Positions 8,324 to 16,071 of a DNA stretch of 64,000 nt are shown here, piece by piece (the stretch's first letter is position 1; each line of letters begins with the position of its first letter). The notes under the pieces are model-generated. The model was not told where the DNA came from and ran no database searches. It saw nothing but the letters and a program-made list of their open reading frames with translations. The stretch spans positions 496,001 to 560,000 of the forward strand of contig NZ_CP045995.1 of assembly GCF_016899425.1 (NCBI RefSeq), in the 5' to 3' direction. Source of the DNA: Burkholderia sp. MS389 (GTDB lineage Bacteria; Pseudomonadota; Gammaproteobacteria; Burkholderiales; Burkholderiaceae). Position numbers and translations under genes: made by a program.

Positions 8324-9631
8324 TCATTGCGCCGCCCGCATCCGCGCGGCGACCACCAGCGAGATCAGGCAGCCGGCCGCCAGATAGCCGGCCACGAGGT
8401 GCCACGAACCGCCGGCCACGCTGACGAGCCCGACCGCGATGAACGGCGTGAACCCGCCGCCGACGACGCTCGCGAACTGATAGCCGACGCCGGCGCCGCT
8501 GTAGCGATATTCGGCGCCGAACAGCTCGGTGAACAGCGGCTGCTGGACGCTTACGACCATGTCGTGCGCGGCGTTCGCCAGCAGGATCGAGAAGATCACG
8601 ATCCACGCGATCGAGCGCGACTCCAGCGCGACGAAGAACGGCACCGCGGACGCAAGGCCGATCAGCGCGCCGATCAGGTAGATGCGGCGCAGGCCGTAGC
8701 GATCGGCCAGCCACGCGAAGCAGGGGATCGTCACGCAGCTCACCGCGCCGACCAGCAGGCCGATGTTCAGGAACAGGTCGCGCGACATGCCGAGGTTCGT
8801 CGTCGAATAGCTGAGCGCGAACGCGGTGACGATGTACATCGTGAACAGTTCGGCGAGCCGCAGCGCGACGATCAGCAGGAACGCCTTCGGGTGGCGCGTC
8901 AGCGCTTCCAGCACCGGCAGGCGCAGCTTGCGGTTGCCGTGCTCGACCTTGTCGACGAACTCCTGCGATTCGTCCATGTTCTTGCGCACCCAGAGCCCGA
9001 TCAGCACCAGCACGATGCTGAACACGAACGGCAGGCGCCAGCCCCACGACTTGAACGCGGCCTCGCCGAGCGTATGGCTCAGGATCGAGACGATGCCGGT
9101 GGCCAGCACGAGCCCGACGCCGTAGCCGACCTGCACGCCGCTGCTGTAGAACGCCTTCTTCTGCTTCGGCGCGCTCTCGACGGCCATCAGCGCCGCGCCG
9201 CCCCATTCGCCGCCGACCGCGAAACCCTGGATCGCGCGCATCAGCACCAGCAGCACGGGCGCCCACCAGCCGATCGTCGCGAACGTCGGCAGCAGGCCGA
9301 TCGCGACCGTCGACAGCCCCATCAGCATCACGGTCAGCACGAGCATCCGCTTGCGGCCGAGCCGGTCGCCGTAGTGGCCGAACACGATGCCGCCGAGCGG
9401 CCGGAACAGGAAGCCGACGCCGAAGGTGGCGAACGCCGCGAGCGTGCCCATCGTCGGGCTGACTTTCGGGAAAAACTCGGAATTGAATACCAGCGCGGCG
9501 ACGATTCCATACAGCAGGAAGTCGTACCAGTCGACGACGGCGCCGACGAAGCTGCCGATCGCGGCCTTGCGGGCCTGGCTGCGTGCACGCGCGCCGGCGG
9601 CGGCGTCGAGGGTGTCGAAGGTAGGGGTCAT
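8324..9631 (-). CDS. MHS-family MFS transporter (ShiA-like)
   Basis: A 435-aa, 12-TM major facilitator of the metabolite:H+ symporter subfamily, related to transporters of shikimate, 4-methylmuconolactone, alpha-ketoglutarate and proline/betaine. Visible marks: the start of TM1 at AIGSFVGAVVDWYDFLLYG, the MFS loop motif FGHYGDRLGRKRML between TM2 and TM3, IQGFAVGGEWGGAALM in TM4, and a repeat loop ADRYGLRRIYLIG. The start ATG 9631 has AGGAGA about eight bases upstream. It is divergent from hpd with a 359-bp shared control region, so it likely imports an aromatic acid or keto acid processed by the hpd pathway; the substrate is not determinable from sequence. Confidence 0.88.
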   Translation of the reverse strand: MTPTFDTLDAAAGARARSQARKAAIGSFVGAVVDWYDFLLYGIVAALVFNSEFFPKVSPTMGTLAAFATFGVGFLFRPLGGIVFGHYGDRLGRKRMLVLTVMLMGLSTVAIGLLPTFATIGWWAPVLLVLMRAIQGFAVGGEWGGAALMAVESAPKQKKAFYSSGVQVGYGVGLVLATGIVSILSHTLGEAAFKSWGWRLPFVFSIVLVLIGLWVRKNMDESQEFVDKVEHGNRKLRLPVLEALTRHPKAFLLIVALRLAELFTMYIVTAFALSYSTTNLGMSRDLFLNIGLLVGAVSCVTIPCFAWLADRYGLRRIYLIGALIGLASAVPFFVALESRSIAWIVIFSILLANAAHDMVVSVQQPLFTELFGAEYRYSGAGVGYQFASVVGGGFTPFIAVGLVSVAGGSWHLVAGYLAAGCLISLVVAARMRAAQ

Positions 9632-9752
9632 GGCGGTGTCTCCTGGCACGGCGCATCGTGGAATCGTGGCGGCGCCGCGTCCGATGCTGCATTGAAGTCG
9701 ATGGGTGAACGGAGAATAGGGCGCGCGCCGCACGGCGGCAATTGGCCAATCG

Positions 9753-9793
9753 GATAATGCGCGCGATTATCGTTCAATTCCGTGCGATTATCG
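9753..9793. promoter_or_regulatory. candidate IclR operators in the MHS/hpd divergent region
   Basis: GCGATTATCG occurs at 9763-9772 and 9784-9793, exactly 21 bp (two helical turns) apart. The first copy is also the right half of a GATAAT-N7-ATTATC inverted repeat at 9753-9771. The motif matches the one before the IclR gene. The placement midway between the two divergent starts fits control of both genes. Confidence 0.55.
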
Positions 9794-9990
9794 AACGATT
9801 TTCGGGTTTGCACTAGGCGGCGTGTCGATATCCCGTTCGGCCGGGGTGTGCCGCCGTGAACGATCTGGTTAAAATCTGCAGCATCGACAACTCGCCCGTC
9901 CGGGGCGGAAGTGCGGCCGCCACATCGGCCGCGCATGCCGCACGCGACAGGCACCATTCCCCCATCGACCGCATGCCCCCGGAGACTGGA

Positions 9991-11118
9991 ATGCCCGGCA
10001 ATTCCCACCCGTTATCCAGCGATACGCCGCCCGTCGCCGATCCGGCCGCCAATCCGCTCGGGATGGCCGGCCTCGAATTCGTCGAATTCGCGGCGCCCGT
10101 GCCGGACGCGCTTGCGCAGCGCTTCGAGCAGTTCGGGTTCAAGGCGATCGCGCGGCACGTCAGCAAGAACGTCACGCTGTACCGGCAGGGGCAGATGCAT
10201 TTCCTGATCAACGCCGAACCCGAGTCATTCGCCGCGCGCTATGCGGAGGAATACGGGATGGGCGTGTGCGCGATCGGGTTGCGCGTGGCGAACGCCCGGC
10301 GCGCGTTCGAGCGCGCGATCCAGCTCGGTGCGTGGGCGTTCGAAGGCGAAAAGGTCGGCGTCGGCGAACTGAAGATTCCGGCGATCCAGGGCATCGGCGA
10401 TTCGCACCTGTATTTCGTCGACCGGTGGCGCGGGCGGGACGGCCAGCGCGGCGGCGTCGGCGACATCTCGATCTTCGACATCGATTTCCGACCGATCGAC
10501 ATCGCGACCGCGCATACCGATCTCGATTGCGCGGGCGTCGGCCTGCAGCAGGTCGACCACTTCACGCAAACCGTCGGCGCGGGCCGCATGCAGGAGTGGC
10601 TGGATTTCTACCATGACTTGCTGCATTTCCGCGAGATCCACCAGATCGACGCGCATTGGCATGTGTCGGAGGAATCGCGCGTGATGGTGTCGCCGTGCGG
10701 CGCGGTGCGGATTCCGGTCTATGAGGAAGGTACGCGGCGCACCGAGCTGATGCATGCGTACCTGCCCGACCATCCGGGCGAGGGCGTGCAGCACGTCGCA
10801 CTGGCCACCGACGACATCCTGGCGTGCGTCGATGCGCTGCGTGCGAACGGTGTCGAGTTCATCGAGCCGCCCGCACGCTATTACGACGACGTCGATGCGC
10901 GGCTGCCGGGGCACGGCGTCGATCTCGACGCGCTGCGCGGCCGCGCGGTGCTGGTCGACGGCGAGATCGGCAGCGACGGCGTGCCGAGGCTGTTTTTCCA
11001 GACCTTCGTCAAACGCCGTCCCGGCGAGATCTTCTTCGAGATCGTGCAGCGCAAGGGGCACCACGGGTTCGGCGAGGGCAACCTGGCGGCACTCGCCCGC
11101 GCTCGCGACGCCGGCTGA
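9991..11118 (+). CDS. hpd: 4-hydroxyphenylpyruvate dioxygenase
   Basis: A 375-aa Fe(II) dioxygenase that converts 4-hydroxyphenylpyruvate to homogentisate in tyrosine catabolism. It aligns along its length with bacterial HPPD: an N-terminal vicinal-oxygen-chelate domain (GLEFVEFAAP, residues 27-36) and a catalytic C-terminal domain with the metal ligands H190 (QQVDHFT), H268 (GVQHVAL) and E350 (IFFEIVQRKG). The conserved C-terminal segment GFGEGN is present. ATG 9991 has GGAG about seven bases upstream; the frame is open to 9856 but the added residues look unlike the family. It is divergent from the MHS transporter, with candidate IclR sites between them. hmgA/fahA-type genes are not in the window. 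Confidence 0.92.
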   Translation: MPGNSHPLSSDTPPVADPAANPLGMAGLEFVEFAAPVPDALAQRFEQFGFKAIARHVSKNVTLYRQGQMHFLINAEPESFAARYAEEYGMGVCAIGLRVANARRAFERAIQLGAWAFEGEKVGVGELKIPAIQGIGDSHLYFVDRWRGRDGQRGGVGDISIFDIDFRPIDIATAHTDLDCAGVGLQQVDHFTQTVGAGRMQEWLDFYHDLLHFREIHQIDAHWHVSEESRVMVSPCGAVRIPVYEEGTRRTELMHAYLPDHPGEGVQHVALATDDILACVDALRANGVEFIEPPARYYDDVDARLPGHGVDLDALRGRAVLVDGEIGSDGVPRLFFQTFVKRRPGEIFFEIVQRKGHHGFGEGNLAALARARDAG

Positions 11119-11130
11119 ACGACCTGGCGC

Positions 11131-11150
11131 CGGCGGCCGTTACGCCGCCG
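11131..11150. terminator. hairpin between convergent hpd and hipA
   Basis: A 7-bp perfect GC stem (CGGCGGC / GCCGCCG) with a 6-nt loop lies in the 45-bp gap between the two convergent genes. No T-run follows on either strand, so a bidirectional terminator role is only suggested by position. Confidence 0.35.
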
Positions 11151-11163
11151 CGCATGCCTTCGA

Positions 11164-12504
11164 TCACGCCGGATCGGCCGCCGCGAGCTTGCGGCTGTGC
11201 CGACGCATGCCGTCGAAGATCGCGTCGGCCACGTCCGCCGGAAAATCCGCCGGGATCTGCGCAGCGGCTTCGGCAATCGCGGGCTCCGTCCGTGCGGCGA
11301 CGGCCGCCATCGCGACGCGCACGTCGTCTTCAGTCAGGCCGACGCGGCGGCCCTGCGCGATCCAGTGGCGCGGCTGGATTTCGCCGATCACGTAGTGCCG
11401 GTTCTTCCCGCAGACAGCCATCGCGAGGCGTGCGCGGCGCGGCGGAATCTGGTTGCGGCGCGTGCCGATGATCGGATGCGCGGACAGCACGTCGTACAGC
11501 GGCGTGCTTCGATACGCATTGCCGGGCAGGTGCGCGATGCTGAAATTCTTCGCGTGGCCGTCGATCGCCGCCAGCACCCAGAACACGAGCTGGGCGACGA
11601 AAAAATTCATCCGGTCGCGCGACGCTTCGGCCGAGTTCGCGAGGATGCCCATGATCGTCTCGATGCCGGGGCCGCCGTCCGATTCGTATTTCGCTCCCGA
11701 TGGCGTGCCGGTCGCCTGGCACATGTCCTCCTGCGGCAATCGCAGGATCCACGAGCCGTCGCGCGACGGACGCCGGTCGAAGCGCTCGACGATCAGCGCC
11801 TTCTGGTCGTCGAACCGGCCGATCTCGCACGGCGCGACCGGCAGGCCGTACGCGGCGACGAGTTTCGAGCACAGCCATTCGTTTTCGACGGACGTGCGCA
11901 TGTCGGCCTGCATGTTGCCGACACGCCCGAGCGGCAGCTTGAAGATGTGCGTCGTCGGCGTGCTGCCCGACGGCCGCAGCCAGCGATTGCGCCGACGCAG
12001 CAGCGCGGTCTTTTCCTGCGCGCCGGCAATCGACAGGCGCAGGTCGGCGTCCGGCTCCGCGCGGCCGGGCAACGGCGCGGCGGTCGCGTGGCGCAGCACG
12101 TCGGCGACGGCTGCGTCGTCGAGCGTCGCGCCTTCGATGGCCTCGAGATCGACCGGCGTCTCGCCCGGCGGCAGCATCTGGATCGCGCCGACGCAGTCGC
12201 GGCCGATCGACGCGAGCAATTCGAACGGCGCCGTCGATCCGAGCCGGTAACGCTGCGCGATGCGGCGGCGGATCGGCTCGCTGTCCGGCAGCAGGTTGTC
12301 GAAGTAGTCGGCCACGATCGCGCCCTGGTGCGGCTGGTTGCCGGGCGTGAAGGGCAGCGACAACGACAGGGGCCGGCCCTGGGGATCCTCGAGCCAGTCC
12401 GGCAGGTAGACGAGACGTTCGACGCCGCGGCGGATTTCCCAGTACCCGACGGGAATGCCGTTCATCCACAGGTCGAGCCGGTCGTGGCGGGCACGTGCGG
12501 CCAT
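11164..12504 (-). CDS. hipA: HipA-type serine/threonine kinase toxin
   Basis: A 446-aa HipA kinase, close to the 440 aa of the E. coli toxin that phosphorylates glutamyl-tRNA synthetase and drives persistence. The N-terminal subdomain (DLWMNGIPVGYW) precedes the HipA core. S158 in SIAGAQEKT matches the regulatory autophosphorylated serine. D315 with K319-N320 (AIDGHAKNFSI) is the catalytic loop and D338 (LYDVLS) the metal-binding Asp. ATG 12504 is used; a GTG at 12510 would overlap the hipB stop (GTGA) and is nearly as good, with GGAGGA just upstream. Expressed with hipB from a shared upstream operator region. The sequence appears intact and likely active. Confidence 0.9.
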   Translation of the reverse strand: MAARARHDRLDLWMNGIPVGYWEIRRGVERLVYLPDWLEDPQGRPLSLSLPFTPGNQPHQGAIVADYFDNLLPDSEPIRRRIAQRYRLGSTAPFELLASIGRDCVGAIQMLPPGETPVDLEAIEGATLDDAAVADVLRHATAAPLPGRAEPDADLRLSIAGAQEKTALLRRRNRWLRPSGSTPTTHIFKLPLGRVGNMQADMRTSVENEWLCSKLVAAYGLPVAPCEIGRFDDQKALIVERFDRRPSRDGSWILRLPQEDMCQATGTPSGAKYESDGGPGIETIMGILANSAEASRDRMNFFVAQLVFWVLAAIDGHAKNFSIAHLPGNAYRSTPLYDVLSAHPIIGTRRNQIPPRRARLAMAVCGKNRHYVIGEIQPRHWIAQGRRVGLTEDDVRVAMAAVAARTEPAIAEAAAQIPADFPADVADAIFDGMRRHSRKLAAADPA

Positions 12505-12506
12505 CG

Positions 12507-12914
12507 TCACCAGTCCTCCCGCTTCGACACGCGTGGCCTGGCGCGAGTCGTCGCTGCCGGGCGCTTCCGCGCGGCGTCGGCCGCGGCTCCGGTCGAGGCC
12601 TGGGCGGCCGTGGCGCCGCGCTTGCTCGCGACCGGCTTGCGGCGCGCCGGCGGCTCGGCGCCGGAAGCCGAATCGGCTGCTTCCGCCGGCGCATCCCGTT
12701 CGTCCGGGCTGAGCATCATCCGAACGCCGAGCGCGTTCAGCACCTTGAAAAGCCGTTCGATGCTGACCGCCGACGGGTTGGCTTCGAGCTGGGCATAGGA
12801 TTGCTGGGTGATGCCGAGGCGGGCGGCCAGTTGCGCCTGCGTGAGTCCCGCGGATTTCCGGAAGCCGACGAGTATCGGGCGCAACTGGGTCAGGGTCTGG
12901 ACTGGAAAGGCCAT
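12507..12914 (-). CDS. hipB: HipB-type antitoxin with extended tail
   Basis: A 135-aa helix-turn-helix protein (Cro/C1 fold, residues about 13-65: ILVGFRKSAGLTQAQLAARLG and SYAQLEANPSAVSIERLFKVL). It would neutralise HipA and repress the operon. It is longer than E. coli HipB (88 aa) because an Ala/Arg/Lys-rich, probably disordered tail runs from about residue 75 to the end. The C-terminus is still Trp (KREDW), as in E. coli HipB, where the terminal Trp docks into HipA. ATG 12914 has GGAG six bases upstream. It runs directly into hipA. Three 27-bp-spaced repeats lie upstream. Confidence 0.88.
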   Translation of the reverse strand: MAFPVQTLTQLRPILVGFRKSAGLTQAQLAARLGITQQSYAQLEANPSAVSIERLFKVLNALGVRMMLSPDERDAPAEAADSASGAEPPARRKPVASKRGATAAQASTGAAADAARKRPAATTRARPRVSKREDW

Positions 12915-12966
12915 CGGGCGCTCCGCGAGATGACAGGCGATCGTTTGTAATCGGAAAATACAGTTT

Positions 12967-13032
12967 ATGGCATGTATTGTACAAATACAAATCATAGCCT
13001 GTATCAAAGAAAAACAAACGATAGCCTGTTAA
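12967..13032. repeat. three operator-like repeats upstream of hipB
   Basis: Related 9-mers ATGGCATGT (12967), ATAGCCTGT (12994) and ATAGCCTGT (13021) begin exactly 27 bp apart, with conserved flanks (an A-rich run before, TATT/TATC/TTAA after). The patch is AT-rich against the GC-rich surroundings. Phased direct repeats before a hipB gene fit multiple HipB dimers repressing the operon. Confidence 0.65.
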
Positions 13033-13090
13033 GCGGGGCCGATCGTACAGGCATGGGCGCGAATCGGGCGTTGGGCGACACCCGCGGCGT

Positions 13091-13756
13091 TCACGACCCG
13101 CGCGTCGAGCGATTCGCCCAATCCGCCCATGCCGGCCACTGCGCCCAGCCGCGACGGACGAACCCGGCGCCCGTGCGGATCACGAGCGCGCCGATCGCGA
13201 GCGCCGCGAGGTCGTCGAGACGGCCGAAGCCGACCAGCGCCGCGCTCATCGCGAGCGCCGCGAGCAACGACGACAGCGCATCGGTCCGCACGTGCCAGCC
13301 GCTCGCCTCGAGCAGCGCGGAGCCGGTCTCGCGCGCCTTGCGCAGCATCCAGTACGACAGCACGGCCTTGCCGGCGAGCGTGACGACAACCAGCGCAAGC
13401 GCGGTCGCGCCCGGCTGCACGACGGGCGGCGTATCGAACCGCGTCAGCGCATGCCAGATCATCTGCGCACCGGTTACGGCCAGCAATGCGCCGAGGCCCG
13501 CGAGCGCGAGCGGCTCGTAGGTCGGGCGGCGCTCCGGCGGCAGGCGCGCGTCGAACCGGCAGGCGACGAGGAGCAGCGCATCGGCTGCGAGATCGATCGC
13601 CGCGTGCGCGACGTCCGCGAGCAGCCCCGACGAATGCGCGGACCATGCCGCCGCCGCCTCGACGGCGAGCAACAGCAGGTTGATCGCGAGGCTGACGGCG
13701 AGGGCGCGGGACGTGGCTGTGTAAACGTGGGACGTGGCGCGCGACGGGCGCTGCAT
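13091..13756 (-). CDS. short cation-diffusion-facilitator-type transporter
   Basis: A 221-aa membrane protein of the CDF type, which exports divalent metals in exchange for protons. Both intramembrane metal motifs are visible: H-x3-D in DVAHAAIDLAAD (TM2) and H-x3-D in HVRTDALSSLL (TM5). About five or six TM segments can be seen. Typical CDF proteins reach about 300 aa with a C-terminal cytoplasmic dimer domain; here the protein ends right after the last membrane segment, so that domain is missing. The start is uncertain: ATG 13756 lacks a strong RBS and the frame is open to 13894. No metal-responsive regulator sits alongside. Confidence 0.72.
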   Translation of the reverse strand: MQRPSRATSHVYTATSRALAVSLAINLLLLAVEAAAAWSAHSSGLLADVAHAAIDLAADALLLVACRFDARLPPERRPTYEPLALAGLGALLAVTGAQMIWHALTRFDTPPVVQPGATALALVVVTLAGKAVLSYWMLRKARETGSALLEASGWHVRTDALSSLLAALAMSAALVGFGRLDDLAALAIGALVIRTGAGFVRRGWAQWPAWADWANRSTRGS

Positions 13757-13933
13757 GGCGGGTTCGTCTGTAGAAAACGGGGGGGAAGCTCGAACGCTAC
13801 CGGTCGACGATGGCAGGTCCGTGACAGGCGGCCGGATAGCGGGGCAACGGGGCGCGATGCTCGACGCGAAGGCGGGCTGGGCGGGAAGATTCAACGCTGT
13901 GATCGGGGAGGGCCGCCCGAAGCCGACGATTCA

Positions 13934-13951
13934 ACATTATAGAAATAATGT
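13934..13951. promoter_or_regulatory. inverted repeat upstream of the KfrA-like gene
   Basis: ACATTAT-AGAA-ATAATGT is a perfect 7-bp inverted repeat with a 4-nt centre, 76 bp before the KfrA-like start. The 13930-14010 stretch is strikingly AT-rich for this window. An autoregulatory operator for the adjacent DNA-binding protein is the simplest reading. Confidence 0.5.
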
Positions 13952-14027
13952 CAAATCTAAACCCTGAAAAATTGGGTATTTAACGGTTTACGTTATATTA
14001 TTTACGAAATTTCCTTCGAAGCCCGCC

Positions 14028-15047
14028 ATGTCCGACCTCGCCGCCGATGAACCCCGCCTGACCGCCGAAATCGAGCGCCTCAAGGCCGACTTCCCGAAAA
14101 CCCGCGAGCTGTACCGCGAAGCCTGCGCACTGCTGTTCTTCCGTTTCGGCATCACGCCGACGGCCAACCGCCTGTACCAGCTCGTGCGCAAGGGCAGCAT
14201 GAGCACGCCGACAGCCGTTCTCGGGGAGTTCTGGGCCGAGCTGCGGGAAAAGAGCCGTGTGCGCATCGAGCATCCGGACCTGCCGGCCGATCTGCAGGCG
14301 GCGGCCGGCGAACTGGTTGCGGCGCTATGGAACCGGTCGAGCACCGACGCGGCCGCCGCACTCGACGCGCTGCGCGCGGAAGTCGAGGCCGAGCGGGCAG
14401 CGGCGCAAGCAGAAGTGGCGACGCTGCAAGCCGAACTGGCCCGCACCGAAACCGCGCTGGAGCAACGCACGGCCGCGCTGCTGGCTGCGCAGGTCCGCAT
14501 TCAGGAACTGGAGCAGGCAAGAGCGGCGGACGATGCATCGCGGCGGGCAATGCAAGCGGATATCGAACGCCTGAAGGCAGACAACGCGGAGGGCGACCGT
14601 GCACTCGCGCAGGCCCGTGCGGACTTCACCACCCAGCTCGACCGGCTGCGCGACGACACCGGGCGCGCCGAAGAGCGGCTGCGCGCATCGGAAAAGCGGG
14701 CGCTTCAGGAAATCGATCGCGAGCGGCTCGCGACCGTGCGCTTGCAAAAGGAACTCGACGCGGCGACATCGCGCGCGGAACAGCGCGACGCGCAGCAGCG
14801 GAAGGAAGCGGCCGCGCTACAGGCACAACTCGGTGACGCGCTGCATCGCTGCGGCGTGCTTCAGGGGCAGCTCGACGGCGCACTGGCGGCCGACGCGGCG
14901 CGCAGCGCCGAACTTGACGCGCTGAGGCGCGAGATGGCGGCGCGGGTGCGCCGGCCGCCGTTGCGCGGCGTCAAGACCATCCCGGCCGTCGAGCGGAGCG
15001 AGCGGCGGGCGCGCACGAGAAAGCGTGCCGACGAAGCGCCGCGCTGA
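14028..15047 (+). CDS. KfrA-like DNA-binding coiled-coil protein
   Basis: A 339-aa protein with an N-terminal KfrA-type domain (about residues 10-95: AEIERLKADFPKTRELYREACALLFFRFGITPTANR, then GSMSTPTAVLGEFW) followed by a long Ala/Glu/Arg-rich coiled coil (about 110-300) and a basic tail (RRPPLRGVK...RARTRKRADE). KfrA is a plasmid DNA-binding, nucleoid-like protein that autoregulates and aids stable inheritance; chromosomal homologues are common in Burkholderia with unknown roles. It has no obvious operon partner. The AT-rich upstream region with a perfect inverted repeat fits autoregulation. It could be a fixed plasmid-derived gene, but no other plasmid gene is nearby. Confidence 0.85.
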   Translation: MSDLAADEPRLTAEIERLKADFPKTRELYREACALLFFRFGITPTANRLYQLVRKGSMSTPTAVLGEFWAELREKSRVRIEHPDLPADLQAAAGELVAALWNRSSTDAAAALDALRAEVEAERAAAQAEVATLQAELARTETALEQRTAALLAAQVRIQELEQARAADDASRRAMQADIERLKADNAEGDRALAQARADFTTQLDRLRDDTGRAEERLRASEKRALQEIDRERLATVRLQKELDAATSRAEQRDAQQRKEAAALQAQLGDALHRCGVLQGQLDGALAADAARSAELDALRREMAARVRRPPLRGVKTIPAVERSERRARTRKRADEAPR

Positions 15048-15179
15048 CGGCGAAACCGAGTCGTCGACATGACGCGCCACGCGCAGACGGCACGCGCGGG
15101 CGAGCAGCACGCCGGCCGGGCATTGGGCGCACGACTGGGATCGGGTAAAGTGCCGCTCAACATGCCGGCTCGACGTTAC

Positions 15180-15194
15180 TAGACGACCGGTCTA
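15180..15194. promoter_or_regulatory. NemR-type operator before the repressor gene
   Basis: TAGACGACCGGTCTA has TAGAC/GTCTA arms around a 5-nt centre and lies 22 bp before the TetR-family ATG. It differs by one base from the site at 15878-15892. It matches the TAGAC...GTCTA form of the E. coli NemR box. Confidence 0.72.
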
Positions 15195-15216
15195 ATCGTT
15201 GCTACCATACGCCATC

Positions 15217-15837
15217 ATGAATGCATCTTCAGGCGCCGAAGTCCGCCAGCACATCCTGAACATCGCGAAGCCGATCATGCTCCACAAGGGGTTCTCGGCG
15301 GTCGGTCTGAACGAGATTCTCGCTGCAGCGGGCATCCCGAAGGGCTCGTTCTACCATTACTTCGGCTCGAAAGAAGCATTCGGCGAAGCGCTGCTCGAAT
15401 CGTATTTCGAAGGCTATCTCGCGCATCTCGACAAGCTGCTCAAGCAGCAGGCCGGCACGGGCGCCGAGCGCCTGATGACGTACTGGGGCAACTGGCTGCA
15501 CACGCAATGCGCGGACGATCCGGAAGGCAAGTGCCTCGCGGTGAAGCTCGGCGCGGAAGTGTCGGATCTGTCGGAAGCGATGCGCGCGGTGCTGCGGCGC
15601 GGCACCAGCCAGATCATCGAGCGGCTCGCGGGCGGCATCGAGGCCGGGCTCGCCGACGGTTCGCTGAGCGGCGTCGACGATCCGTCGCACACGGCCGCGA
15701 TCCTGTACGAGCTGTGGCTGGGCGCGACACTGCTGGAAAAGATTCACCGCAACCGCCAGCCGCTCGAAAGGGCGATGGCCGAAACGCGGCGCATGCTGAG
15801 CCTGCCGCCGGCCGCATCCGACGGTGCGCAGTCGTAG
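15217..15837 (+). CDS. NemR-like TetR-family redox repressor
   Basis: A 206-aa TetR regulator, similar along its length to E. coli NemR, the repressor that responds to electrophiles, methylglyoxal and hypochlorous acid. The N-terminal HTH reads IPKGSFYHYFGSKEAFGEALL. Cys106 (GKCLAVKL) and Lys175 (LEKIHRN) fall at the same residue numbers as the Cys106-Lys175 sulfenamide switch described for NemR. ATG 15217 follows the operator closely. The downstream genes encode an enone-type reductase and a quinol monooxygenase, plausible detoxification targets with a second operator copy before them. Function by homology; the inducer is inferred. Confidence 0.88.
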   Translation: MNASSGAEVRQHILNIAKPIMLHKGFSAVGLNEILAAAGIPKGSFYHYFGSKEAFGEALLESYFEGYLAHLDKLLKQQAGTGAERLMTYWGNWLHTQCADDPEGKCLAVKLGAEVSDLSEAMRAVLRRGTSQIIERLAGGIEAGLADGSLSGVDDPSHTAAILYELWLGATLLEKIHRNRQPLERAMAETRRMLSLPPAASDGAQS

Positions 15838-15877
15838 TCCGGGCGCGCACCGGCGCGCCTTGTTTTTGCCTTGACCC

Positions 15878-15892
15878 TAGACGACTGGTCTA
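15878..15892. promoter_or_regulatory. second NemR-type operator, before the reductase operon
   Basis: TAGACGACTGGTCTA repeats the site at 15180-15194 with one central change. It lies 180 bp before the reductase ATG, so the transcript would have a fairly long leader. Confidence 0.7.
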
Positions 15893-16071
15893 CTCAATCA
15901 CTCATGACGAACGCTTCACGCCGCGTTACGCTGTCCCGATCGTTCCCACCGCCTGCCTGCGACCGCACCGGCCTGCTTGCCGATGCCGCCGCAGACGCGC
16001 ACTTCCCGCTGGTCCATCCCTGATCCGATCGTGCCCACGAAGCACGTTCATTCCTGTTGACGGAGGCACAC

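Noticed and set aside
15904..16023. Small ORF of 38-39 codons between the NemR-like gene and the reductase
   Set aside because: An ATG-to-TGA frame exists after the second operator, but there is no RBS, no known motif and no sign of a leader peptide. It most likely lies in the 5' leader.
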